Shown here: one piece after another, positions 14,027 through 20,708 of the stretch
Numbering within the stretch: the stretch's first letter is position 1
How the letters are laid out: each line of letters opens with the position of its first letter
DNA from: Colwellia sp. 1_MG-2023
GTDB lineage: Bacteria > Pseudomonadota > Gammaproteobacteria > Enterobacterales > Alteromonadaceae
Direction: 5' to 3'
Length of the DNA: 64,000 bases
NCBI RefSeq assembly: GCF_030546755.1
Contig: NZ_JAUOPE010000016.1
Span: 47,024-111,023, forward strand
Translations under genes and position numbers: made by a program
Notes under the pieces: model-generated
Databases searched by the model: none
What the model was told of the DNA's origin: nothing
What the model saw: the letters and a program-made list of their open reading frames with translations, nothing else

Positions 14027-14407
14027 ATGCGAATTTATCACTGGTTTTATGTTAGCTTACTGTTAGCTGTAACTTTAGGTCGTTTAATTCAGAAAGTTAC
14101 TATGGACACTGGTGGGTTTGCAAGCCGATATTTACCAATAATAATCGCGATGTTATTAATAACGGCTTATGTTGGTTGTGTGTTAAATAAACCCATCTTA
14201 AATCGTTATTTCTGGCGAGGTGTTTTTTATTTTTTTTCGATAGTTAGCTTAGGGGCTTTATCCTTCTCATTTTATTTAATAATAAGTTTCGGTAACACAG
14301 TCATAATTAAAGTTGCATTTATCATGTTAGGGCTTGTTATTGTTTTTCCTGCTCTATTGTCCATGAATAAGTATTCTCATCTAAGTAATACGGTTTGGCG
14401 TAAATAG
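14027..14407 (+). CDS. Four-helix membrane protein of unknown function (cassette 27)
   Basis: 126 residues with hydrophobic segments at about 4-20, 33-52, 63-85 and 92-112. ATG 14027 has AAGGA upstream. Family not recognised. It is one more member of the group of small polytopic membrane proteins carried in this array. Confidence 0.63.
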   Translation: MRIYHWFYVSLLLAVTLGRLIQKVTMDTGGFASRYLPIIIAMLLITAYVGCVLNKPILNRYFWRGVFYFFSIVSLGALSFSFYLIISFGNTVIIKVAFIMLGLVIVFPALLSMNKYSHLSNTVWRK

Positions 14408-14618
14408 GCAAGTGTAATTTGATATATTCATCGAATGGTATTTAATTATGAGTAAGTTGCAACTTGATCACTATAGGGTAAAACTTATTGGGGCATGGTT
14501 ATTCAAACATTCGTCATTGTGCTTGCTAAATTTGCTCTCGCTTAGGTAAAACTTATCGGATCCATGTTGTGCTCCAAAATGTTCATGTATGTTTATTTGT
14601 ACAAGGTGGCGAAGTAGC
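14408..14618 (+). other. Non-coding tail of cassette 27
   Basis: About 210 bp without a convincing gene. A 33-codon frame (14448-14549) exists but lacks a ribosome-binding site. Two imperfect direct repeats, GGTAAAACTTATTGGGGCATG and GGTAAAACTTATCGGATCCATG (around 14476 and 14547), flank it and hint at a decayed gene or duplicated segment. Confidence 0.4.
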
Positions 14619-14719
14619 TCATAACAAGTCAATCGAGCAGGAAAATTTACAGTTGGTTGTTAGCAGTGGGTTCAACAATTTTAGCCAATAGCAATTTGTC
14701 GCTTAAAACGGCGTTAGGC
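14619..14719 (+). other. attC27
   Basis: R'' TCATAAC at 14619-14625; R' GTTAGGC at 14713-14719. The arms are mismatched but recognisable (CAGTTGGTTG and TTTTAGCCAATAG). Confidence 0.75.
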
Positions 14720-14732
14720 ATACAAGGTCAGC

Positions 14733-15182
14733 ATGCATAAAACTATTACACTATCAGAATACGTGAAAAAGCGTAATGGCGTAGCTCTTGGCGCACCTGG
14801 TTCTATGACTAATATGGTTAAGCGTTCGTTAGGTGCAAGTTCGTTTTATATGTTTTGGCAATATTGGAACCCAATATGGGGGTATTACCTTTCTCGTAAA
14901 GTAATGAAACCATTGAGGCAACTACTTCCAACCTGGCTAGCAATTATTATGACTTTTGCTGTTAGTGGAGCATTACATGACTTGGCTATAACGGTAGTAC
15001 AATGGAAATTAACGTTTCTTTTTACACCATGGTTTACCTTTATGAGCTTTATAGTTTTAACTACAAAGTATTTAGGTATTTCATACCGTGAATATCATTG
15101 GTTGATTCGAGCATCGATAAATATATCATTCGTAGTAGTATGCTTAATTGTTACTCGTCAGTATGTCATACAAGTAGCTTAA
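14733..15182 (+). CDS. MBOAT-like membrane protein, short (cassette 28)
   Basis: 149 residues. The FWQYWNPIWGYYLSRKV segment (43-57) and SGALHDL with His82 resemble the conserved core of membrane-bound O-acyltransferases (WxxWN...LSR and the SGxxHD box containing the essential His). Three or four hydrophobic helices follow. Full MBOAT enzymes have about 400 or more residues, so this is a minimal C-terminal-like core; short versions like this are known to me from cassette arrays. ATG 14733 follows AAGGTC. Substrate unknown. Confidence 0.6.
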   Translation: MHKTITLSEYVKKRNGVALGAPGSMTNMVKRSLGASSFYMFWQYWNPIWGYYLSRKVMKPLRQLLPTWLAIIMTFAVSGALHDLAITVVQWKLTFLFTPWFTFMSFIVLTTKYLGISYREYHWLIRASINISFVVVCLIVTRQYVIQVA

Positions 15183-15263
15183 ACAAACGGTAAACACTTG
15201 GTTTTGTTCATGGCATTCACTATTATAACTAAGTGTTTTAGCCCATTTTTTTGGCCGTTATGT
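15178..15263 (+). other. attC28, degenerate
   Basis: R' GTTATGT at 15257-15263. R'' is reduced to CTTAAAC-like sequence at the previous stop codon. Arms AAACACTTGG and AAGTGTTTTAGCC still pair. Confidence 0.55.
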
Positions 15264-15296
15264 GCTCTCGCAACTTTTAAAGTGAAAAGGATTACA

Positions 15297-16418
15297 ATGA
15301 AATTAGTAACAGGAATGATATTGCTAGCTCTTTTGCCTACACCATCAATAGCGAAAGATTTAGAAAAAAAAGTCGACGAATTATTTAGTGTTATAGATGA
15401 CAATAATGCGCCCGGCTGTAATGTCGGTGTTATCCATAATGGTAAATTTGTTTATAAAAAAGGGCATGGCTTGGCTAACTTGGAACTAGGGGCAAGTTTA
15501 GACGGTAATAATATCCATCGAATTGCTTCGGTTTCAAAACAATTTACCGCCATGTCTGTATTACTATTAGCAGATGAAGGAAAAATCAATTTAGATGATG
15601 ATATTAGAAAACACCTACCGGAATTAAAAGATTACGGAAGTAAAATCACCATAAACTCTATGCTTGGGCATACTAGTGGGATGGCTGATTATGATTATAT
15701 TTCTAGCTATTCAGAAGACGAAGTAGAAGGTGGACTAAATTTACGTAATTCAATGGGAAATCCATTCCGTTTAGGCAATGAAGATTATCTCTCTATTGAC
15801 GATTTCTACGACGTTGTAAAAAAAGTATCGCTACGTCACGAGCCTAATAAAAAATGGCAATATAGTAATCTTGCATACTTTTTACTCTCAATGTTAGTTG
15901 AAGAGGTTTCTGGTGAAAGTTTAAGGGATTATGCAAATAAACGTATATTTCAGCCCCTTGAGATGAATGATACTTTTTATAGTGATGATCCTACAGAGAT
16001 TGTCAAAAACAGAGCGAGTGGTTATAAAAAGAATGATAAAGGTGGCTACCAAACTGATATGACAAATCTATTTTGGGTTGGTGATGGAGGTCTACATACT
16101 AACCTTGATGACTTATTAAAGTGGGATCAGCATTTTTATAACCCTAGTCTTGGAAAAAATCCTCAACAATTAATGGTACTATTAAATACACCTAATAGTA
16201 ATTTTTCAGTTTCTGGTGGTTTATACGCAAATGGGCAAGTTGTAACTAAAGTCGATGGTTATGATGCCTATATGCATGGTGGGGCTTGGTTAGGTGTTCA
16301 AACATTTTACCTTCGGATACCGAAAAAGAATCTATCCACGATAGTGTTGTGCAATGATGCAAACCAAGATTCAGCTTCTTACGCAAAAGCTATTACTGAA
16401 TTTTACTTGCATAATTAA
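15297..16418 (+). CDS. Secreted serine hydrolase, beta-lactamase/PBP fold (cassette 29)
   Basis: 373 residues, signal peptide about 1-19 (ending SIA). Complete class C-type motifs: SVSK at 78-81, YSN at 188-190 and HGG at 326-328. ATG 15297 is chosen because AAAGG lies 6-7 bp upstream and a signal peptide then begins at residue 1; the frame extends to 15198 but that part overlaps the attC. It shares the fold with cassette 25 but differs in the YxN motif and in loops, so the two were acquired separately. Likely an esterase or peptidase in the periplasm. Confidence 0.87.
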   Translation: MKLVTGMILLALLPTPSIAKDLEKKVDELFSVIDDNNAPGCNVGVIHNGKFVYKKGHGLANLELGASLDGNNIHRIASVSKQFTAMSVLLLADEGKINLDDDIRKHLPELKDYGSKITINSMLGHTSGMADYDYISSYSEDEVEGGLNLRNSMGNPFRLGNEDYLSIDDFYDVVKKVSLRHEPNKKWQYSNLAYFLLSMLVEEVSGESLRDYANKRIFQPLEMNDTFYSDDPTEIVKNRASGYKKNDKGGYQTDMTNLFWVGDGGLHTNLDDLLKWDQHFYNPSLGKNPQQLMVLLNTPNSNFSVSGGLYANGQVVTKVDGYDAYMHGGAWLGVQTFYLRIPKKNLSTIVLCNDANQDSASYAKAITEFYLHN

Positions 16419-16424
16419 TTTATA

Positions 16425-16522
16425 AACAAACAACTAAATAGACAGGGACACGCAACAGTTGATTTTTATTCAATTTTCGTTTGTTAATTAACTGGTATTT
16501 GCTTGTTAGTGGGACGTTATAT
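16425..16522 (+). other. attC29, degenerate
   Basis: R' GTTATAT at 16516-16522. The left arm GGGACACGCAACAGTTGATTT resembles attC3 family members; R'' is not clear. Confidence 0.5.
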
Positions 16523-16546
16523 GCTTATTCATAATTGGGAGCTTAC

Positions 16547-16858
16547 GTGAAAATAATTAGATGTAAAGCGTTCAAACCTGAACGTGCTTGGGGTGCAATA
16601 AACATCGCTAATATGAACGGCATTACGACGCGATTACATTGGACTGATCAACCTTATAAGTGGCATGTAAACGATGGCGAAGAAGTATTTGTTGTTTTAG
16701 ATGGCGTTGTTGAGATGTTATTTAAGGAAAATGGAGTTGAGCAATCAACAGTGCTGGAAACTGGTGATATATTTTATGCTTCTATAGGAACTGAGCATGT
16801 TGCCCACCCTCGCGGAGAGGCAAGAATCTTAGTCGTAGAATCGGAAGGAAGCGTATAA
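16547..16858 (+). CDS. Cupin-domain protein (cassette 30)
   Basis: 103 residues, a single conserved beta-barrel cupin. Motif 1 is around 38-53 (WHVNDGEEVFVVLDG, with His40, Glu45/46 and Gly53). Motif 2 lies around 70-88 (ETGDIFYASIGTEHVAHP, with His84 and His87). The first His of the usual HxH is only partly kept, so metal binding is likely but not certain. GTG 16547 is chosen because GGGAG lies 5 bp upstream; a TTG at 16535 overlaps that site. Small cupins of this type are often sugar- or metabolite-binding; function unknown. Confidence 0.78.
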   Translation: MKIIRCKAFKPERAWGAINIANMNGITTRLHWTDQPYKWHVNDGEEVFVVLDGVVEMLFKENGVEQSTVLETGDIFYASIGTEHVAHPRGEARILVVESEGSV

Positions 16859-16948
16859 CAATCAAAATTAATTAGAATACGTAACAGTGGCTTGATTTTG
16901 CTCGACTTTATAGCCAACTAATTTTTGTCTCTTAATGAGGCGTTATAT
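16853..16948 (+). other. attC30
   Basis: R'' GTATAAC at 16853-16859, containing the stop of the cupin gene; R' GTTATAT at 16942-16948. The stem has mismatches. Confidence 0.72.
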
Positions 16949-16968
16949 CTTACAAAGGTTTTTGTAGT

Positions 16969-17376
16969 ATGAAGAAAGTTATTAATATCATTTTAGCCGT
17001 TATCGTGTCTTTTGCAGTGAATGCCAATGAAAATATTTTTTCTGGTACTTGGACACTTGTTTCAGGTGAGTATATTGATCACGAAGGTAACTTGATAAAT
17101 TATGAAACGCTTAATTTGAAATCATTAAAAGTGATTAACGAGACTCATTTTAGTTTTGTTAGTATGTCTGGTGATAAGTTTTGGAGCTCAGGTGCAGGCA
17201 CTTTTACGTTAACAGATAACGAATACATAGAGTCACCTACCTATACATCATTTAATTCCCCAAAAGGTAAAAAATACGTATTTAAATATAGAATAGAGGG
17301 AGATAAATGGTTCAGTTCAAGATGGGAAAATGATAAACGAGTAGAGTATGAAGTATGGCAAAAGCTCAGTAAATAG
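16969..17376 (+). CDS. Secreted lipocalin-like hypothetical protein (cassette 31)
   Basis: 135 residues, signal peptide about 1-19 (VSFAVNA). The mature protein starts with the GTWTLVSGEYI pattern and alternating strands (FSFVSMSG, GTFTLTD, YVFKYRIEG, KRVEYEVWQK), like the small lipocalin-type domains that begin with GxW. Ligand unknown. ATG 16969 follows AAAGG. Predicted to be periplasmic. Confidence 0.65.
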   Translation: MKKVINIILAVIVSFAVNANENIFSGTWTLVSGEYIDHEGNLINYETLNLKSLKVINETHFSFVSMSGDKFWSSGAGTFTLTDNEYIESPTYTSFNSPKGKKYVFKYRIEGDKWFSSRWENDKRVEYEVWQKLSK

Positions 17377-17378
17377 CG

Positions 17379-17398
17379 GTATAACAGGCCGTTTTGTA
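17379..17398 (+). other. attC31, collapsed remnant
   Basis: R'' GTATAAC at 17379-17385 is followed within 6 bp by GTTTTGT, resembling a mutated R' box. The whole central stem is missing. Confidence 0.45.
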
Positions 17399-17411
17399 TT
17401 ACAGGAGCTTA

Positions 17412-17696
17412 GTGTTGACTAAAGTTATATTACAGGGATTTATCGTCGTACCACATTCAGATCTTGAAGCGGTAAAAGCTGAATTAAAAACTCACAAAAA
17501 ACTTACTTTAGCAGAAGATGGATGTTTAATTTTTGAAGTTGAGCCCGATGATAATAACCTTAACAAATTTAATGTTTACGAAGAATTCATAAACCAGTCT
17601 GCGTTTGATAATCACCAAGCTAGGGCTAAGTCATCTAAGTGGGGTGAAGTAACACAAAATGTTGAAAGGCATTATCAAATAAGTTGTTGTGAATAA
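17412..17696 (+). CDS. ABM-domain putative monooxygenase (cassette 32)
   Basis: 94 residues of the antibiotic-biosynthesis-monooxygenase (YgiN-like) ferredoxin fold: VILQGFIVV...LEAVKAELKTH, CLIFEVEPDD, then NVYEEFINQSAFDNHQ and SSKWGEV. The latter (YEEW/F...AFDxH) is the family's signature, usually acting as a small dimeric quinol oxygenase or related enzyme. GTG 17412, or TTG 17415, follows AGGAG at 17403-17407; both are non-ATG starts. Substrate unknown. Confidence 0.78.
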   Translation: MLTKVILQGFIVVPHSDLEAVKAELKTHKKLTLAEDGCLIFEVEPDDNNLNKFNVYEEFINQSAFDNHQARAKSSKWGEVTQNVERHYQISCCE

Positions 17697-17698
17697 AG

Positions 17699-17798
17699 GT
17701 GTAATGAGTTGTTTTAGCAGGAGCGTAAAAGTGAGTTCGGCTATGTTTCGCGATAGCTTTAACAAACTATTAATAAACGCTTATTGTAGACGTTAGGT
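17699..17798 (+). other. attC32, degenerate
   Basis: R' GTTAGGT at 17792-17798. R'' is altered (GTGTAAT), and the arms are of the TTTGCTCGG type but heavily mutated. Confidence 0.5.
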
Positions 17799-17814
17799 TT
17801 ACTGAGGAAGTTTA

Positions 17815-18270
17815 GTGTTAAATGCCAAAATTAGTTGTTTAATAACGTTATTGTTTAGTTTAAATGTTTATTCTGTTGATACTTCGGTCTGTTATGACAC
17901 AGCAATGAGTCAGCTTGACTTAAACCGATGTGCGGGAGTAAATAATAAAAAAGCTGAGCTAGAAATGCAGCGAGTTATATTAGAGATTCAAAGGCTATAT
18001 AAAGGTGAGGTTAAATTTCTTAGTAACTTAGAACAATCTCAACAAAACTGGGAAACTCAACTTGAGTTAGATTTAAATTTAAAGTTTCCTAAAGCAGATG
18101 AAGCCTTGTATTACGGTAGTGTTTTTCCAATGTGTTATTCCAGTTATAAAACAAGGCTCATGCTTCAACGTATTGCGTTTTTGAAAGAGTGGTTAGAGGG
18201 AAGTAAAGAGGGGGAGGTTTGTTCTGGTTCTATAAAGCACGAATATTTTTTAAAGCATGTTGAAAGATAA
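17815..18270 (+). CDS. LprI-like / DUF1311 secreted protein (cassette 33)
   Basis: 151 residues. It has a signal peptide (about 1-20) and then the LprI-type motif: C..TAMSQLDLNRCAG, followed by helices with EMQRVILEIQRLY and a SQQNWETQLELDL segment, with further paired Cys (about 102 and 138). The family includes a lysozyme inhibitor, so a periplasmic role in lysozyme resistance is possible but unproved. GTG 17815 has GAGGAAG upstream. Confidence 0.75.
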   Translation: MLNAKISCLITLLFSLNVYSVDTSVCYDTAMSQLDLNRCAGVNNKKAELEMQRVILEIQRLYKGEVKFLSNLEQSQQNWETQLELDLNLKFPKADEALYYGSVFPMCYSSYKTRLMLQRIAFLKEWLEGSKEGEVCSGSIKHEYFLKHVER

Positions 18271-18271
18271 A

Positions 18272-18371
18272 ACCAAACAAGCCAATTTAGCGAGTCAGCT
18301 CAAAGTTGAGGGTTATTACATCGCTCAATATTTTCGCCAACTTTTAATGTTTTTTTAGTATCGCGTTATGT
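18272..18371 (+). other. attC33, degenerate
   Basis: R'' ACCAAAC at 18272-18278; R' GTTATGT at 18365-18371. The arms retain only partial pairing. Confidence 0.5.
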
Positions 18372-18391
18372 ACGTAAGTGATTAATCAAGT

Positions 18392-19084
18392 ATGCCCGAT
18401 CTTAAAAACTTATATTCTCAAATGTGGCTAAATTCAATTGACAAATTTCACAATAATAATTGTGAAATAGATGATTTAATTCATGACCAATCAGACATGA
18501 GAAGAGGAATTACGGTATTATCTTATCTTGATAACTCGGTTAGTGAAAACATAACTAACTTTCTAAACGAATTGCAAGTTATAGAGCCGGAGCAGTATTA
18601 CTACCCTAGAAGTGAATTGCATTTAACTATCTTATCGGTTATTTCCTGTTTTGTTGGGTTTAAATTATCAAGTATTAATGTCGAAGATTATTCCGCAATA
18701 TTCCAAGAAACAATGTTAGATTTTGAACCATTTACCATTAATTTTAAAGGTATTACAGTTTCCTCATCTTGTATTTTAATTCAAGGATTTCCTGAAAGTG
18801 AACAGTTAAACCATTTGAGGGATTCTTTACGGGCAAACTTTAATGGCTCTAAACTTAAAACCACAATTGATTCACGTTATAAATTATCAACAGCCCATAT
18901 AACTGCAGTAAGATTTCGTGCACCGTTTAAAAATAATCACCAACTTATGGCTGTATTATCTAAATTTAGAAATTATGATTTTGGTACTTTAGAAATAAAG
19001 TCATTAGATCTTGTCTTTAACAATTGGTATCAAAATTTATCTATTACAAAGAGTTTATCTAGTGCTAATCTTAAGACTAGATAA
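18392..19084 (+). CDS. 2H phosphoesterase-like protein (cassette 34)
   Basis: 230 residues. Two H-x-T motifs, His77-Leu-Thr79 (SELHLTILS) and His169-Ile-Thr171 (TAHITAVRF), are spaced 92 residues apart, as in the 2H phosphoesterase/2'-5' RNA ligase superfamily. The hydrophobic residue that normally flanks each motif is present on both sides. Members hydrolyse 2',3'-cyclic or 2'-5' phosphodiester bonds. The N-terminal 40 residues are extra. ATG 18392 has only a weak ribosome-binding site. Substrate unknown. Confidence 0.72.
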   Translation: MPDLKNLYSQMWLNSIDKFHNNNCEIDDLIHDQSDMRRGITVLSYLDNSVSENITNFLNELQVIEPEQYYYPRSELHLTILSVISCFVGFKLSSINVEDYSAIFQETMLDFEPFTINFKGITVSSSCILIQGFPESEQLNHLRDSLRANFNGSKLKTTIDSRYKLSTAHITAVRFRAPFKNNHQLMAVLSKFRNYDFGTLEIKSLDLVFNNWYQNLSITKSLSSANLKTR

Positions 19085-19086
19085 AA

Positions 19087-19186
19087 ACTGCTGGCAAGTT
19101 ATTTAATAAGATCTTGAACCGTTGGTTTTAAGTTTTTCATCGTCAATTTTTAAGCAATAATTTTACCTCTTAACGAGGCGTTATAC
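19087..19186 (+). other. attC34, degenerate
   Basis: R' GTTATAC at 19180-19186 with CCTCTTAACGAGG just before it. R'' is not a clean RYYYAAC (ACTGCTGGC region). Confidence 0.5.
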
Positions 19187-19206
19187 GTATATAGGGAAGT
19201 TTAGGC

Positions 19207-19593
19207 ATGGTTGTCGTCTATGGAATAAAAGAAAATTTAAACCCAATTAAAGCACAACTTTCAGATGTTATTCATAAATCGATGCAATCTATACTAAAAA
19301 TGCCAGAAGATAAAAGAGCGCACCGCTTTATTCCAATGAATAAATCAGACTTTTATTATCCAGGCGGGCGTTCAGATAATTATATTGTTATCGAAATCAA
19401 TATGATGGAAGGTCGTCAAATTGAAACTAAAAAATCTTTAATTAAATCATTGTTTTTAGCAATTGAATTAGAGCTAAATATATCTCCGGTTGACGTAGAA
19501 ATTACGATTAAAGAGCAACCTAAACATTGTTGGGGATTCCGCGGTGTCACTGGTGATGAAGTTAATGATTTAAAATACAAAGTCAATGTTTAA
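19207..19593 (+). CDS. Tautomerase-superfamily-like protein lacking Pro1 (cassette 35)
   Basis: 128 residues. It matches the MSAD/4-oxalocrotonate tautomerase-type family: GGRSDNYIVIEINMMEGR (about 53-70), then ETKKSLIKSLFLAIELEL and WGFRGVTGDEV near the end (113-123). The residue after Met is Val, not the catalytic Pro that the family uses as N-terminal nucleophile. There is no other start nearby (a TAG is in frame just upstream). It is either an inactive member or uses different chemistry. Confidence 0.7.
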   Translation: MVVVYGIKENLNPIKAQLSDVIHKSMQSILKMPEDKRAHRFIPMNKSDFYYPGGRSDNYIVIEINMMEGRQIETKKSLIKSLFLAIELELNISPVDVEITIKEQPKHCWGFRGVTGDEVNDLKYKVNV

Positions 19594-19681
19594 TCAGTTT
19601 GGATTCAATTTAAAACCGTTGGTTTTTATCTAACATCGTTCAAGTTAATTAACTATTTCGCTTGTTGGTAGAGTGTTATGA
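19590..19681 (+). other. attC35, degenerate
   Basis: R' GTTATGA at 19675-19681. The left part is only a partial match (AACCGTTGGTTTTT and GTTAATTAAC). Confidence 0.42.
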
Positions 19682-19699
19682 ATCTAGGACAAATAAGTA

Positions 19700-19921
19700 G
19701 TGAAAATCAAGTTTAGTGTCTTTGGCAAAACAATGTCTTTCCATAAAGTAAATCAGTAATGGCAATTGTTTAATGAATCAGATATAAGTATTCGTTCTAG
19801 AGTCTATGATGTTGTGATTCCGTCAGATTTACAGGTAAGTGAATTAGCGACTTATCTTGATGATATTTATCATGAATACTCTTGTAATAAACATCCTAAC
19901 GTAATTGAAATTAGAAATTAA
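19700..19921 (+). pseudogene. DUF7661-like gene with internal stop (cassette 36)
   Basis: GTG 19700 to TAA 19921 is a single 74-codon frame interrupted by one TAA at codon 20 (19757-19759). The rest reads like the small DUF7661-type proteins (FSVFGKTMSF, then YDVVIPSDLQVSELATYLDD and HEYS). The substitution CAG/TAA is the only lesion, so the gene was inactivated recently or the residue is misread. No ribosome-binding site upstream. Confidence 0.6.
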
Positions 19922-19925
19922 ATCA

Positions 19926-20013
19926 CTAGAACAAAAAAATTAAAAGCGGAATTACTTTCAGTATCCTCATTTTTTTCGCTATATAATTTTTGTTGTTAAT
20001 ATAAGCGTGAAAG
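19926..20013 (+). other. attC36, degenerate (last recognisable site)
   Basis: A CTAGAAC box (19926-19932), a weakly paired A/T-rich stem and GTGAAAG at 20007-20013 in the R' position. It marks the distal end of the array. Confidence 0.38.
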
Positions 20014-20090
20014 CGCAAAAAAATAAAAGCGCATTAGAATAGAAGAGTAAAAAAAGATAACAAAATAACAATAGAACCAAGGAGTGTAGA

Positions 20091-20462
20091 ATGGAATTAG
20101 GTGCATTTTCAGTCAGCTTAGCGGTAAACAACATCGAAGAATCAAAAATTTTCTATCAAAAACTAGGTTTTGAAATCATTGGTGGAGATCAATCTCAAAA
20201 CTGGTTAATACTTCGAAATGGTCAACATACCCTTGGGTTATTTCAAGGGATGTTTGAAGGAAATATTATGACATTCAATCCCGGTTGGGATCAAAATGGT
20301 AAAACACTCGAATCATATACGGATGTTAGAGAGCTTTTAAGAGAATTTGAGGCTCAAGGTGTAAATATCATCCAGAAATCGATTAACGGCGACAGTGGTC
20401 CTTCGAGTTTTTCTTTGAAAGACCCCGATGGTAATTCAATACTCATCGATCAACATATATAA
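20091..20462 (+). CDS. VOC-family protein (glyoxalase/bleomycin-resistance-like)
   Basis: 123 residues with the paired beta-alpha-beta-beta-beta units of the VOC superfamily: VSLAVNNIEESKIFYQKLGF at 8-27 and SFSLKDPDGNSILIDQH at the end. Metal-ligand-like residues are not obvious, so the substrate is unknown. ATG 20091 has AAGGAG upstream. It sits just past the last recognisable attC and could be the last cassette, with its attC collapsed to TTAACAAGGCGTTGC at 20469-20483, or the first chromosomal gene. Confidence 0.78.
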   Translation: MELGAFSVSLAVNNIEESKIFYQKLGFEIIGGDQSQNWLILRNGQHTLGLFQGMFEGNIMTFNPGWDQNGKTLESYTDVRELLREFEAQGVNIIQKSINGDSGPSSFSLKDPDGNSILIDQHI

Positions 20463-20708
20463 CCAAGGTTAACAAGGCGTTGCATTGTATGCTGGTGAGC
20501 TTGGTGTTAGTAGTACTAAGAAACTAGCCAAGAAACTCGCATGCAATTATCTTAATTCAAAAAGACAATGCCCTGGTTTTCTTGTTCTTTGAAAGGAACA
20601 AAATAACAAAGCCCTTATTAACCTTAAAGCACAGTTTTGTAGCTAAACTGTTTTAAAACTAACAAGTTAGGGCTCTGTCAAAGAGGTTATTTCTACTATT
20701 ATTTTATG

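Larger units (their letters stand above)
1..20013. mobile_element. Chromosomal integron (intI, attI and about 36-cassette array)
   Basis: The left edge is a tyrosine-recombinase integrase of IntI type, read leftward. A promoter and attI region follow, then a head-to-tail series of short genes each closed by an imperfect palindrome. These palindromes start with an RYYYAAC-like box and end with a GTTRRRY-like box (GTTAGGC, GTTAGCT, GTTATAT). This is the defining layout of an integron with attC sites. Many attC sites are near-identical in stem sequence, as in sedentary chromosomal integrons. The left end is cut by the window. The right end lies between the last recognisable attC (about 20.0 kb) and mltD (20.7 kb). 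Confidence 0.95.

Noticed and set aside
12331..16418. Cassette beta-lactamase-fold proteins as antibiotic-resistance beta-lactamases
   Set aside because: The YSG/HRG and HGG motif variants and overall lengths fit esterase or peptidase members; no evidence of drug hydrolysis.
20463..20708. Possible hidden gene or attC between the VOC gene and mltD
   Set aside because: No frame of useful length is present. One short hairpin (ACAGTTT/AAACTGT, about 20632-20652) and a TTAACAAGGCGTTGC remnant are the only features.
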